Assembly: GCF_020164785.1 (NCBI RefSeq)
Contig: NZ_JAIUGX010000002.1
Location: 186,001-250,000 of the forward strand
Length of the DNA stretch: 64,000 nucleotides
Source: Mesorhizobium sp. ES1-1
GTDB lineage: Bacteria > Pseudomonadota > Alphaproteobacteria > Rhizobiales > Rhizobiaceae
Direction: 5' to 3'
Part shown: in pieces, positions 53,107-62,316 of the stretch
Position numbering within the stretch: the stretch's first letter is position 1
Layout of the letters: every line of letters starts with the position of its first letter
Made by a program: the position numbers and the translations under genes
Notes under the pieces: model-generated
The model's input: the letters and a program-made list of their open reading frames with translations, nothing else
The model's database searches: none
Told to the model about the DNA's origin: nothing

Positions 53107-54273
53107 ATGAACATCAAGAGCCTCCTTCTCGGCTCAGCCGCGGCACTGATCGCGGTATCAGGCGCGCGCGCAGCGGACGCTGTCGTCGTCGCCGAACCGG
53201 AACCGGCCGAATACGTCAAGATTTGCGACGTCTACGGCGCCGGCTACTTCTACATCCCAGGCACCGAGACCTGCCTGCGCATCGGCGGTTATCTCCGCTA
53301 TGACATGGGCGTAGGCGATTCCGGCACGCTGGATGGCGTGAACAACGTTCCAGATCGCCAGGATGGCGAAAGCAACGACACCCGGTACAAGAACACGCGT
53401 TTCACGCTGAGGACTTATACCGGCCAGGAAACCGAGCTCGGCACGCTGAAAACCTTTACCGAAACCCGCTTCCAGTTCGGTAACAAGTCGGGTGACTATA
53501 CCAATCAGAACGCTGGTAGCGCCAACGATTGGCAGGCCGTCAACAAGGGCACTACCCTTAATTTCGCCTGGATCCAGCTTGGTGGCCTGCGCGTCGGCAA
53601 GGACGAAACGGCATACGACCAGTTCATCGGTTATGCTGGCAACGTCATCCAGGACACGATCATTCCCTATGGCGTCAAGGACACCAACGTCCTCCAGTAT
53701 TATTTCGACGCTGGCAACGGCTTCACGGGCGTCGTTTCGCTCGAAGAAGGCGCGAATGCCACGGGTATCGATGACACGATCGACAGCTATGTTCCGCACG
53801 TCGTCGGCGGCGTGAAGTACAAGGGCGACTGGGGGGCGATCACGGGCGTTGTCGCCTATGACAGCAACTACGAAGAAGTGGCCGGCAAGGCTCGCCTCGA
53901 CGTCAATGTCAGCAAGGAATTCTCGCTGTTCATCATGGGCGGCTATGGCACCACCGACAACAGCGACGTCTTTGCCAAGAACGGCCGCACTCAGTACAAG
54001 CCTTGGGGCGGCAACTGGGCCGTCTGGGGCGGTGGTACCTACAAGTTCAACGACAAGACCTTGTTCAACCTCCAGGCTTCGGCCGACGACGACAAGAACA
54101 TCGCCCTCGCGGCGAACGTGGCCTACACGATCGTGCCGGGCTTCACGATCACGACCGAAGTCGACTGGGACCACTACGGCAACCATGGCAATCAGTCGAT
54201 CTACGGCAACTGGTCTAAGGCCGACAAGAAGGACGGTATTGGCGGCATCGTTCGCTTCCAGCGCTCGTTCTAG
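53107..54273 (+). CDS. Outer-membrane porin, Porin_2/Omp2b family (porin 3)
   Basis: A 388-residue porin with the same signal peptide (MNIKSLLLGSAAALIAVSGARA) and barrel motifs as porins 1 and 2 (AWIQLGGLRVGKDE, YYFDAGNGFTGVVSLEEG, YDSNYEEVAGKARLDV), ending FQRSF. At the protein level its first 65 residues are almost identical to the others, but the DNA differs at many third positions, unlike the porin 1/porin 2 pair. ATG 53107 follows GGAGAGGTC. It lies in the block separating era from recO. A hairpin follows the stop. Confidence 0.95.
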   Translation: MNIKSLLLGSAAALIAVSGARAADAVVVAEPEPAEYVKICDVYGAGYFYIPGTETCLRIGGYLRYDMGVGDSGTLDGVNNVPDRQDGESNDTRYKNTRFTLRTYTGQETELGTLKTFTETRFQFGNKSGDYTNQNAGSANDWQAVNKGTTLNFAWIQLGGLRVGKDETAYDQFIGYAGNVIQDTIIPYGVKDTNVLQYYFDAGNGFTGVVSLEEGANATGIDDTIDSYVPHVVGGVKYKGDWGAITGVVAYDSNYEEVAGKARLDVNVSKEFSLFIMGGYGTTDNSDVFAKNGRTQYKPWGGNWAVWGGGTYKFNDKTLFNLQASADDDKNIALAANVAYTIVPGFTITTEVDWDHYGNHGNQSIYGNWSKADKKDGIGGIVRFQRSF

Positions 54274-54289
54274 GATCGATTGACCTGAT

Positions 54290-54324
54290 CAAGCCGCCCG
54301 CAACGTCTCGTTGCGAGCGGCTTG
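54290..54324 (+). terminator. Candidate terminator of porin 3
   Basis: A two-part stem (CAAGCCGC/GCGGCTTG and inner GCAACG/CGTTGC) lies 16 bp past the porin stop. It is followed by GTTGCGCGTTG rather than a clean T-run, so termination is likely but not certain. Confidence 0.55.
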
Positions 54325-54407
54325 GTTGCGCGTTGTTCCTGTCCTGGATGGACGGAGCTTGATCGCAAACCTTGATTTCGCCACCCAACCGGTGAAAAGC
54401 TCCGGCG

Positions 54408-55169
54408 ATGGAATGGCGCGACGAGGGAATCATTCTCGGCACCCGAAAGCATGGCGAAACCAGCGCCATTCTCGAGGTGATGACACGCGCGCATGGTCGT
54501 CATCTCGGCCTCGTGCGCGGAGGCCGCTCGCGCAAGCAGCAGCCCGTCCTTCAGCCCGGCAATCGCGTCGACTTGTTGTGGCGGGCGCGGCTCGACGAAC
54601 ATCTCGGCACATTCCAGGCCGAGGCGATCGAGATGAATGCCGCGCGGCTGATGGACAGCGCCGTCGCCGTCTACGGGCTCCAGACCATGGCGGCCCATCT
54701 GCGCCTGTTGCCCGAGCGCGACGCTCATGAAGGCCTCTTCGAAACGCTTGCCGTGATGATCGTTCATCTCGACGACGCCGACGCAGCCGGCGAGCTGGTG
54801 GCGCGTTTCGAGCTTCTTGTTCTCGATGAACTCGGCTTTGGCCTCGATCTCAGCCGGTGCGCCGCTACAGGCACGCAACAAGACCTTGCCTATGTCTCGC
54901 CAAAGTCGGGACGCGCCGTATCGCGCGAAGCCGGCGCGCCATGGCGCGACAAAATGCTGGCGCTGCCGGCCTTCCTGCAGCGCGGCTCCGGCTTGCGCGC
55001 GGATCAGGCAGCGGTCGACGAGGCCTTCCGGCTGACCGGTTTCTTCTTCAATCGTCATGTCTACGAGCCGCGCGGCATCGAGCAACCGGATGCCCGCACC
55101 GGCTTTCTTGCGGCACTGCGCAAGCACCATGCGCGCGGCAAGGCGATTGCGGGGGAGAGCGCAGCATGA
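54408..55169 (+). CDS. recO: DNA repair protein RecO
   Basis: A 253-residue recombination mediator of the RecFOR pathway, which helps RecA load on SSB-coated DNA. The N-terminal OB-fold begins [24 protein letters not shown] (abridged), a characteristic start; the helical middle and C-terminal part have normal length. It is usually the gene after era in Rhizobiales and is here separated by the porin and lipid-modification block. The next gene is a DUF2339 membrane protein 114 bp downstream. Confidence 0.95.
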   Translation: MEWRDEGIILGTRKHGETSAILEVMTRAHGRHLGLVRGGRSRKQQPVLQPGNRVDLLWRARLDEHLGTFQAEAIEMNAARLMDSAVAVYGLQTMAAHLRLLPERDAHEGLFETLAVMIVHLDDADAAGELVARFELLVLDELGFGLDLSRCAATGTQQDLAYVSPKSGRAVSREAGAPWRDKMLALPAFLQRGSGLRADQAAVDEAFRLTGFFFNRHVYEPRGIEQPDARTGFLAALRKHHARGKAIAGESAA

Positions 55170-55283
55170 GCGCCGTTGAACCATAGGGTAGTATTGCGCA
55201 TGTTTCCGGCCGTTCGGCCGCCGCATTTGAGTGTCAGTGACACGAAACGTCAGTGAGAACTGGCCTGGTTTGGGGGAACCGCC

Positions 55284-58025
55284 ATGTTTGAAAGCCTGAT
55301 CGGCCTTGTCGCCATCATCGCTTTGTTCGTCATCATTTCGCGCCTGCAGAGCCGTCTCGGCCTGGTCGAGCGAGAACTTGGCGCGTTGCGCAGCCTCGTC
55401 CTTTCAGGCGTGCCGCCGGTGGCCAAGCCATCCGAACAGAAGGCGGTCGAAGATCAGCCGGCGGTCGCTGCTCCGACGCTTGTCGCGGCGACCGATGCCG
55501 CATCGCCGGTGGTCAGTGATCCGGCTGTGGTGCAGGCAAGCGCTCCCAAGGCGGAAAGCCAGGCCGGTGAGGTCGTGTCCGGGCCATGGGCGCCAGGCGA
55601 GGGGACTCCGAAGGCTGCAAAGCCCGCTGAGCCGGCCAGGCCGAAAGCGGCCGGCCAATCCGAAGTTGAAACGGCGCTCGGCACGCGCTGGGCCGTCTGG
55701 GTTGGCGGAATCGCACTGGCGCTGGGCGGACTGTTCCTGGTCCGTTACACGATCGAGGCCGGCATTTTTGGGCCGGGCGTTCGGCTGACCATGGCGGCGA
55801 TACTCGGTATGATCCTGATCGCCGGCGGCGAAGCCATTCGCCGCACCGGCTTCAAGGTGCCGGTGAAAGGTGCCGCCGGGGCCTATATCCCCGCGATCCT
55901 GACATCGGCTGGCGCTTTCATCCTGTTCGGCACGGTCTACGCCGCACATGGCGTTTACGGCTTCATCGGCCCGGCGCTGGCCTTCACGTTGTTGGGCGCC
56001 ATCGGCTTGGCGACGATCGCGGCCGCCCTTGTCCACGGCCAGGCGTTGGCCGGTATCGGTCTCGTCGGCGCAATGATGACGCCGATGCTGATCGCCTCGC
56101 GCGCCCCCAATCCATGGGCGCTGTTCGGCTATCTGGCAATCGTGCTTGTCGCCAGCGCTGCCATCGCCCGAATGCGCGACTGGAAATTGCTGATGGCGGC
56201 GGCCTTCGCCGGCACCGGCATTTGGACCATCCTCTACATGGTCGACGCGCCGGGCGCGAACCTCTCCGCCATCCTGTTCATCGACGCCGCCACGCTGGGC
56301 GTTCTGGCCCTTGTCTGGCTAGGCGGCCGTGGTGATGCAGCCGGACCGCCCCGCGATTTCGACTGGCCGACGATTGTGCCAGGCCTGTTCGTCGCGTTTT
56401 CCGCTCTGGGTCTGTCGGTTGATCCTGCTTTCGCCGCCGCCGGCTATGCCTTGCCGGGAGCGATGGTTCTCGCCGCGATGGTCGCCGTGGCGCTCTATCG
56501 CCCATTGGCGTTGCCGTTGCTTTATGCGGCCGGGACCGTCACGGCCATGATTTATATCGGCATCATTCCGCCGACGACCATGGTTTCCGACTTTTCCATC
56601 GGCGCCATGGGCGCCGACGGCTCGCCCGTTGCTGCGCTAGGCAGCCTGACATTGCGCATCGGCATCGCGCTTGGCCTGGTCTTCATCGGTGCGGGCTTCT
56701 GGGCCGCGCGGCGGTCCGCGACGGCACGGGTCCGCGCCGCGTCATGGGCGGCCTGGGGCGTCATCGTACCGCTGGTCATCCTGCTTGCGCTCTGGTCTGC
56801 CTTTGGCAATCTCGACCGCGATTTCGTCTACGCCGTGGTCGCGGCACTGCTGGTCGTGGCGTTCGCCGCCGGCGGCGAATGGATTGCACGCGCCGAAGAG
56901 CCTCCGCTAAAGGGCGGCCTGGCCGTGTCGTTTGCCTTGTGCGGCTCGGCGATAGCCGGGCTGGCGATGCTTCACATGGCTTTCAATTCGGGCTGGACAA
57001 CGATCCTGCTGGGTGCTGCTGCCATCGTTCCGGCGCTCGCGACGCGCTGGCGGTCCTATCCCGTCCTCGGCTGGATCTCGGTCGGCGCGGTTATCGCGGT
57101 GCTTGCCCGCGTCGCCTTCGATCCGACCATCGTCGGTGCCGAATTCCTGTCGAGGACGCCGGTATTCAACTGGTTGCTGGCCGGCTACGGCATACCGGCG
57201 CTGGCGTTCGGCGTGTCAGCCTGGCAGCTGGCGCGCACCACCAACGGTCGGCCGCGTCTCGCCATAGAGGCAGCGACGGCGCTGTTCGCGCTTCTGACCG
57301 TCGCAATGCTCGTGCGCCACGCCATGCATGGCGGGGTGATCAGCACCGGCGCGGTGACGCTTGCCGAACAGGCGATCTACACGCTGATCGCCATCGGCGC
57401 CGGCGCGATCCTGGTCGCCATCGACATGCGCTCGCCAAGCGCGGTGCTGCGCCAGGGTTCGATGGCGGCAGGCGTCGTCTCGGCCGCGTTCATCGTCGTC
57501 CAGCATTTCCTGGTCCTGAACCCCTTGTTCACCGACGAATCGACCGGCGGCATCGCGGTGTTCAACCTATTGTTCCTCGCCTATTTGTTGCCAGCTGTCG
57601 CCGCCGGCGGTTTGGCGCTCTATAGCAGGGGCAAGCGCCCGCGATGGTATTCGGCAATGCTTGCCCTGGTGGCGGCACTCCTGGCCTTCGCCTACGCAAC
57701 GCTCTCGGTGAGGCGTCTGTTCAAGGGCGAGTTCATCGGCCTGTGGAGCGGCCTTGGCCAATTGGAAACCTACACATATTCGGCGCTCTGGCTGGTCATA
57801 GGCGTGGCATTGCTGACCGCCGGCGTCTGGCTGAAGTCGCAGGTGTTGCGCGTGGCGTCCGCAGCCTTGATCGCGATTGCCGTATTGAAAGTCTTCCTCT
57901 TCGACATGTCGGAGCTTGAAGGCGTGCTCAGAGCGCTCTCCTTCATCGGCCTCGGCGCGGTCCTGATCGGCATCGGCCTGTTCTATCAACGGCTCTTGAC
58001 CAGGGCGGCGAAGGCCGACGGATGA
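55284..58025 (+). CDS. DUF2339 large polytopic membrane protein
   Basis: A 913-residue protein. After an N-terminal membrane segment and short coiled stretch comes an Ala/Pro/Lys-rich linker (about 45-130), followed by more than 20 hydrophobic segments. Conserved DUF2339 landmarks include ETALGTRWAVWVGGIALALGGLFLV (abridged) near 130-155 and the SVRRLFKGEFIGLW region near the end. Function is unknown; size and topology suggest a transporter-like or enzyme role in the inner membrane. It is preceded by GGGGGAACC. An ECF sigma gene follows 168 bp after its stop. Confidence 0.9.
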   Translation: MFESLIGLVAIIALFVIISRLQSRLGLVERELGALRSLVLSGVPPVAKPSEQKAVEDQPAVAAPTLVAATDAASPVVSDPAVVQASAPKAESQAGEVVSGPWAPGEGTPKAAKPAEPARPKAAGQSEVETALGTRWAVWVGGIALALGGLFLVRYTIEAGIFGPGVRLTMAAILGMILIAGGEAIRRTGFKVPVKGAAGAYIPAILTSAGAFILFGTVYAAHGVYGFIGPALAFTLLGAIGLATIAAALVHGQALAGIGLVGAMMTPMLIASRAPNPWALFGYLAIVLVASAAIARMRDWKLLMAAAFAGTGIWTILYMVDAPGANLSAILFIDAATLGVLALVWLGGRGDAAGPPRDFDWPTIVPGLFVAFSALGLSVDPAFAAAGYALPGAMVLAAMVAVALYRPLALPLLYAAGTVTAMIYIGIIPPTTMVSDFSIGAMGADGSPVAALGSLTLRIGIALGLVFIGAGFWAARRSATARVRAASWAAWGVIVPLVILLALWSAFGNLDRDFVYAVVAALLVVAFAAGGEWIARAEEPPLKGGLAVSFALCGSAIAGLAMLHMAFNSGWTTILLGAAAIVPALATRWRSYPVLGWISVGAVIAVLARVAFDPTIVGAEFLSRTPVFNWLLAGYGIPALAFGVSAWQLARTTNGRPRLAIEAATALFALLTVAMLVRHAMHGGVISTGAVTLAEQAIYTLIAIGAGAILVAIDMRSPSAVLRQGSMAAGVVSAAFIVVQHFLVLNPLFTDESTGGIAVFNLLFLAYLLPAVAAGGLALYSRGKRPRWYSAMLALVAALLAFAYATLSVRRLFKGEFIGLWSGLGQLETYTYSALWLVIGVALLTAGVWLKSQVLRVASAALIAIAVLKVFLFDMSELEGVLRALSFIGLGAVLIGIGLFYQRLLTRAAKADG

Positions 58026-58055
58026 AGCAACAAGAACCAGACTTTCAACCGGCCG

Positions 58056-58081
58056 GGAATAAACCGGCATCCCGTGTCGTT
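58056..58081 (+). promoter_or_regulatory. Candidate ECF-type promoter upstream of the sigma factor gene
   Basis: GGAAT-N17-CGTT lies 113-138 bp before the sigma gene start. Spacing and sequence resemble alphaproteobacterial ECF (EcfG-like GGAAC-N16/17-CGTT) promoters, with a one-base difference in the -35 box. Autoregulation is inferred. Confidence 0.35.
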
Positions 58082-58193
58082 GTGTCATTGCTCGGGTGAT
58101 CGGAGCGCGGACCGCTTCGCGCTGGTCGCTTGCGCCGCGCCGCGAAGGCGCGTTCAATCGGGATTCACAAGGGCGTTCTCAGAACCAGCGGTC

Positions 58194-58712
58194 ATGGACG
58201 ACAAGAAGGCAGCACTCCTTGGTGAAATACCGCGCCTGCGACGCTACGCACGCTCGCTCCTGCGCGACCGCGATGCCGCCGACGACCTTGTTCAGGACTG
58301 CCTCGAGCGGGCACTTTCGCGGCTCGAAAACTGGCAGACGGGAGAAAGCCCCAGGAGGTGGCTGTTCACGATCATGCATCATTTGTTCATCGACCAGATG
58401 CGCAAGGTGAACCGTCGCGGCGAGGCGGCGATGCTGCCGCTTGAGGCCGGCGAGGCGGTTGCCCAACCCGCCGATCAGGTGGAGACCATCGCGTCGCGCG
58501 AGATCATCGACGCGCTGCAGGCGATCAACCCCGACCGCCGCGCGGCCCTCGTCATGGTTGCCATCGAAGGGTTTTCCTACGCCGAAGCCGCCAACATACT
58601 TGGCGTGCCGGCAGGCACGTTGATGTCACGCATTGCGCGCGGGCGCGAGGAACTGCGCGGCTTGCTGGATGACACCGCGCGCCGCCGCGCGATAAGGATC
58701 GTCGAGCAATGA
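58194..58712 (+). CDS. ECF-family RNA polymerase sigma factor
   Basis: A 172-residue sigma-70-like factor with region 2 (RDRDAADDLVQDCLERAL, then WLFTIMHHLFIDQMRK) and region 4 (VAIEGFSYAEAANILGVPAGTLMSRIARGREELR, abridged) and no region 1 or 3, as usual for ECF sigmas. It directs polymerase to stress-response promoters when released from its anti-sigma. The ATG at 58194 is chosen over an upstream extension of about 40 codons that lacks sigma similarity. The stop overlaps the anti-sigma start as ATGA, giving coupled synthesis of the pair. Confidence 0.93.
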   Translation: MDDKKAALLGEIPRLRRYARSLLRDRDAADDLVQDCLERALSRLENWQTGESPRRWLFTIMHHLFIDQMRKVNRRGEAAMLPLEAGEAVAQPADQVETIASREIIDALQAINPDRRAALVMVAIEGFSYAEAANILGVPAGTLMSRIARGREELRGLLDDTARRRAIRIVEQ

Positions 58713-59500
58713 TCCGCCGAGAATTTTCCGAACGTGACATCCACATGGCGCTCGACGGGGAATTGCCTGCCGAGGAGCGCGCCGCCTATGATGCCTGGCT
58801 CGACGCCAATCCCGAGATGAAGGCCAGGAGCAGTCGCTTCACGGCCGACCGGGCGGCAATGCGCGCCGCCTTCGCCAGCGTTCTGGATGAGGCGGTGCCT
58901 GCGCGGTTGCGGAACGTGGTTCTCGGCGAGGCACCTGCCAAGAAGTCGGCTCCACCCTCGCGCTGGTGGCTCGGCGCGGCCGCGGCCGCGCTTTTGGTCG
59001 CGGGCGGGCTCGGAGGCTATCTTGCCGGCATGGACGGTATTCTCCGGGAGGATCCGGCCGAGGATCAACTGGCCGAGCAGGCGATAGCCGCCCATGTCAT
59101 TTTCGCCGCCGAGAAGCGGCACGCGGTGGAAGTGCCGGCGAGCGATAAGGATCACCTGCAGACCTGGCTGTCCAACCGGGTGGGCCTGAAGCTGGTGGCG
59201 CCGGACTTGAGCGCCAACGGTTTCCAGTTGATCGGCGGACGTTTGCTGCCGGCTGGCGAGGGCAAGGCCGCGATGCTGCTTTACGAAGATGACAAGGGCG
59301 AGCGCATATCCCTCTTCGTCACGGCGGAATCAACCGAGAATGCCAAGGGTACCTATGCGTCGGAGCAGAGCGGCCCACAGGCCGTCTACTGGCTGGACAA
59401 GGGCTATGGATGCGCCGTCGTCGGCTCGCTGCCCCAAGGGCAACTGGCCGTCGTGGCAAGGAGCGCCTACGACCAGCTTTTGGCCGGCCTCGCTACATGA
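58709..59500 (+). CDS. Anti-sigma factor (membrane-anchored)
   Basis: A 263-residue protein with a cytoplasmic N-terminal segment (about 1-80) of the anti-sigma type (ERDIHMALDGELPAEER), one membrane helix (about 86-106) and a periplasmic domain of about 155 residues. The zinc-binding HxxxCxxC motif of ZAS anti-sigma factors is absent, so zinc or redox sensing by that route is unlikely. The periplasmic part probably senses the signal. Coupled by a 4-bp overlap to the ECF sigma gene. Length and layout resemble other rhizobial membrane anti-sigmas. Confidence 0.88.
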   Translation: MIRREFSERDIHMALDGELPAEERAAYDAWLDANPEMKARSSRFTADRAAMRAAFASVLDEAVPARLRNVVLGEAPAKKSAPPSRWWLGAAAAALLVAGGLGGYLAGMDGILREDPAEDQLAEQAIAAHVIFAAEKRHAVEVPASDKDHLQTWLSNRVGLKLVAPDLSANGFQLIGGRLLPAGEGKAAMLLYEDDKGERISLFVTAESTENAKGTYASEQSGPQAVYWLDKGYGCAVVGSLPQGQLAVVARSAYDQLLAGLAT

Positions 59501-59702
59501 ATCGCCCGTAATTTGGCCCGCCTTCTCTTTCTAATGCTTCGTGTCCGCCCAATGCTCGCGGGCTTCCTGTGCGGCTCGAACTGTCACAATTCGGCCCTAA
59601 TCAAGGTGCGATAGCGCTTGAGGAATGTTGGAATTTCGCCCAGTGTTGCGACGCTTTTGACCGGGCCGTTTCCGCAACCCAATCGAGGTTTTCTCAAGTC
59701 GC

Positions 59703-60809
59703 ATGCCTGCCGAGATTCGCACGGCCCGCGCGTCTGACGTCGATGATCTCGCCGCCATAGAGAAAGCTGTTTTTTCAAGCGACCGGATTTCCCGCCGCTC
59801 CTTCCGCCTGTTCATCGAGCGCGAGACGGCCGAGACGCTGGTGGCCGAAGTCGGTGGCCGCGTGGCTGGCTATGCGATCGTGCTGTTTCGCAAGGGCAGT
59901 GGCGTGGCGCGCCTTTATTCTATTGCCACCGGGCCCTTTTTCGGCGGTCTCGGCGTGGGCCGCATGCTACTGGCCTCGGCCGAGGATGCCGCCTTCGGAC
60001 ATGGCCGCATGATGCTCCGTCTTGAAGTGCGCGAGGACAATGACCGCGCCATCGGCATTTATGAGCAGGCGGGTTATCGCAAGATCGGCCGTGAGGACGG
60101 CTATTACGAGGACGGCGAGACAGCGCTTCGGTACGAAAAGACCCTGCGCGGCGACGTGCCCGTCGCTACCGAGGTACCGTTCTACCAGCAGACATGCGAG
60201 TTCACCTGCGGCCCATGCTGCCTGATGATGGCCATGGCCAATTTCGACCGCACCTTCGTGCCGGATCCGGTGATGGAGATCCGCCTCTGGCGCGAGGCGA
60301 CGACCGTCTTCATGATGTCCGGGCCCGGCGGCTGCGAGCCGTTCGGACTTGCCGTTTCGGGATATGAAGGCGGACTTTCGGCGGAGATCCACGTCTCCTT
60401 TTACGGAGCGCTGTTCCTGCAATCGGTCCGCAGCGGGGACAAGCGCCGAGTGATGGAACTGGCGCAGGTCGACTTTCGACGCCGCGCGGAACAATACGGT
60501 ATTCCAGTGATTTACCGTCCGTTCACAATCGATGACATCCGCAATGCCATAGCCGGGGGCAAACTGGTTCTGGTGCTGATCAGCGGCTTTCTGATGTTCG
60601 GCAAGAAGGTGCCGCATTGGGTGCTTGCCATAGGCGACGACGGCGATCACATCCTGATCCATGACCCATGGGTGGAGGACGAAAGGCAGGAGACCATCCT
60701 TGATGCCGCCAACATTCCCGTGCCCTACGACATCTTCATGAACATGGCGCAGTTCGGCCGCGACGGACTGCGCGCCGCCATCACTCTGGGAAAGCGCGAA
60801 AGACAATGA
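59703..60809 (+). CDS. GNAT acetyltransferase fused to C39-like peptidase
   Basis: A 368-residue two-domain protein. Residues 1-150 form a GNAT acetyltransferase (GPFFGGLGVGRMLL acetyl-CoA loop near 78-90, then NDRAIGIYEQAGYRKIGR). Residues about 155-340 form a C39-like papain-fold peptidase. The oxyanion Gln (YQQ, 161-163) and nucleophile Cys169 in TCGPCCLMM can be seen, with His305 in VPHWVLAIGDDG and Asp321 in HDPWV. Its ATG overlaps nothing upstream, and its stop overlaps the RimK-type ligase start (ATGA). Fusions of this kind were noted in comparative genomics of ATP-grasp amidoligases; substrate is unknown. There is no signal peptide, so action is cytosolic. Confidence 0.93.
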   Translation: MPAEIRTARASDVDDLAAIEKAVFSSDRISRRSFRLFIERETAETLVAEVGGRVAGYAIVLFRKGSGVARLYSIATGPFFGGLGVGRMLLASAEDAAFGHGRMMLRLEVREDNDRAIGIYEQAGYRKIGREDGYYEDGETALRYEKTLRGDVPVATEVPFYQQTCEFTCGPCCLMMAMANFDRTFVPDPVMEIRLWREATTVFMMSGPGGCEPFGLAVSGYEGGLSAEIHVSFYGALFLQSVRSGDKRRVMELAQVDFRRRAEQYGIPVIYRPFTIDDIRNAIAGGKLVLVLISGFLMFGKKVPHWVLAIGDDGDHILIHDPWVEDERQETILDAANIPVPYDIFMNMAQFGRDGLRAAITLGKRERQ

Positions 60810-62269
60810 CCTGGGTCATCCTTACCGGCAGGCAGAGCGATCTCGACCAGGTGGCGACACCGCACAAGATCATCACCAATCGCGATTATCTGGCACATCC
60901 CTCGCTGTTTCGCGGCCAGCGGCCGAAAGTCATAAACCTGTCGAACAATTACGCCTACCAGAGCCGTGGCTACTATGCCTCGCTCCTGGCAAGCTCGCGC
61001 GGCCACAAGGTGATCCCGACGGTCGAGACGATGATCGACCTGTCCGAACGCAAGCTCTACGAGCATGCGTTGCCGGAGCTGGAGCTGGCACTCAACAAAT
61101 GCCGAAAGGATCTCGGCGGCGTTTTTCCGGCAAAGGTCTGCGTCTTCTTCGGCATTGGCCCCTCCAAGATCTGGGATCGTTTCGCCAAGCTGTTGTTTGA
61201 CTGGTTCCGGGCACCCGCACTCGAAGTCCACATCAGAGACAGCGACGAATGGGCCTCGATCCGCAAGATCGGCTTTCACCCGCTGGCGCGGATGACCGAC
61301 GACGAAGAGAAGAGCTTCATCCAGTGCCTGGAGACCTACACGAACCGCGAATGGCGCGACACGAAAGGCCGCACACCGGCGCGCTACACCTTCGCAACCC
61401 TGGTCGATCCGCACGAGGAACTGCCGCCCTCGGAGATTTCGTCGCTGCGCTACTGGGCCAAGATCGCCGAGAAGATGGGCGTCGAAATCGAGCCGATCAC
61501 CAAGCGGGACCTCGCCAAGCTGGCCAATTACGACGCGCTGTTCATCCGTGAGACCACATCGATCTCGAACCACACCTATCGGTTCGCCCGCCGCGCCCAG
61601 CAGGAAGGCATGCCGGTCATCGACGACCCGCTGTCGATGATCCGCTGTACCAACAAGGTCTATCTCAACGAGCTGATGGCCTACAACAAGGTGCCGGTGC
61701 CGCCGACGGTAATGATCGCTGGCACCTCAGACCTCGAACTGGCGGCGCAGACGCTGGGCTTCCCGCTGGTGCTGAAGATCCCGGATTCGTCATTCTCGCG
61801 CGGCGTCAAGAAATGCGCCGACTTCGAGGAGTTGAAGACGCTCGCCACCGAATGGCTGGAGGATTCCGACCTTCTGATCGCACAGAAGTTCATTCCCACA
61901 GAATATGATTGGCGCGTCGGCGTGCTCGGCGGCCAACCGCTATTCGCTGTCCACTATCTAATGGCCAAGAAGCACTGGCAGATCGTCAACCACAAGGCCA
62001 GCGGCAAGCCGGACCAGGGCGGCATCAAGACGTTCACGCTGAAGGAGACGCCTGCGCATGTCGTTGAGACGGCGGTCAAGGCGGCGCGCTGCATCGGTGA
62101 TGGTCTTTACGGTGTCGACCTCAAGGAGACCAAGGACGGCGTCTTCGTCATCGAGGTCAACGACAACCCGAACCTTGACCATGGCTGGGAGGATTCCGGC
62201 GAAAAGGATGAAGTCTGGGTACGGCTGACCCAATGGTTCCTAGAGCGGCTCGACCGCCCTGGGCGGTAA
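60806..62269 (+). CDS. RimK-type ATP-grasp ligase with RLAN domain
   Basis: A 487-residue ATP-dependent carboxylate-amine ligase. The N-terminal RLAN domain (about 1-230, with INLSNNYAYQSRGYYAS near 45-61) is restricted to such proteins. The ATP-grasp core (about 270-480) shows KIPDSSFSRGVK, IPTEYDWRVGVLGGQPLFAV and the metal-binding EVNDNPN near the end, so catalytic residues are intact. These enzymes join an amino acid (often Glu) to a carboxyl acceptor. Coupled translationally to the GNAT-C39 gene. The product is unknown; a short peptide or modified protein are both possible. Confidence 0.94.
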   Translation: MTWVILTGRQSDLDQVATPHKIITNRDYLAHPSLFRGQRPKVINLSNNYAYQSRGYYASLLASSRGHKVIPTVETMIDLSERKLYEHALPELELALNKCRKDLGGVFPAKVCVFFGIGPSKIWDRFAKLLFDWFRAPALEVHIRDSDEWASIRKIGFHPLARMTDDEEKSFIQCLETYTNREWRDTKGRTPARYTFATLVDPHEELPPSEISSLRYWAKIAEKMGVEIEPITKRDLAKLANYDALFIRETTSISNHTYRFARRAQQEGMPVIDDPLSMIRCTNKVYLNELMAYNKVPVPPTVMIAGTSDLELAAQTLGFPLVLKIPDSSFSRGVKKCADFEELKTLATEWLEDSDLLIAQKFIPTEYDWRVGVLGGQPLFAVHYLMAKKHWQIVNHKASGKPDQGGIKTFTLKETPAHVVETAVKAARCIGDGLYGVDLKETKDGVFVIEVNDNPNLDHGWEDSGEKDEVWVRLTQWFLERLDRPGR

Positions 62270-62316
62270 CTTGGTCTACAAGGGCGCCGCTGGTCCGGGG
62301 CAAAGCGGCTAATTCT

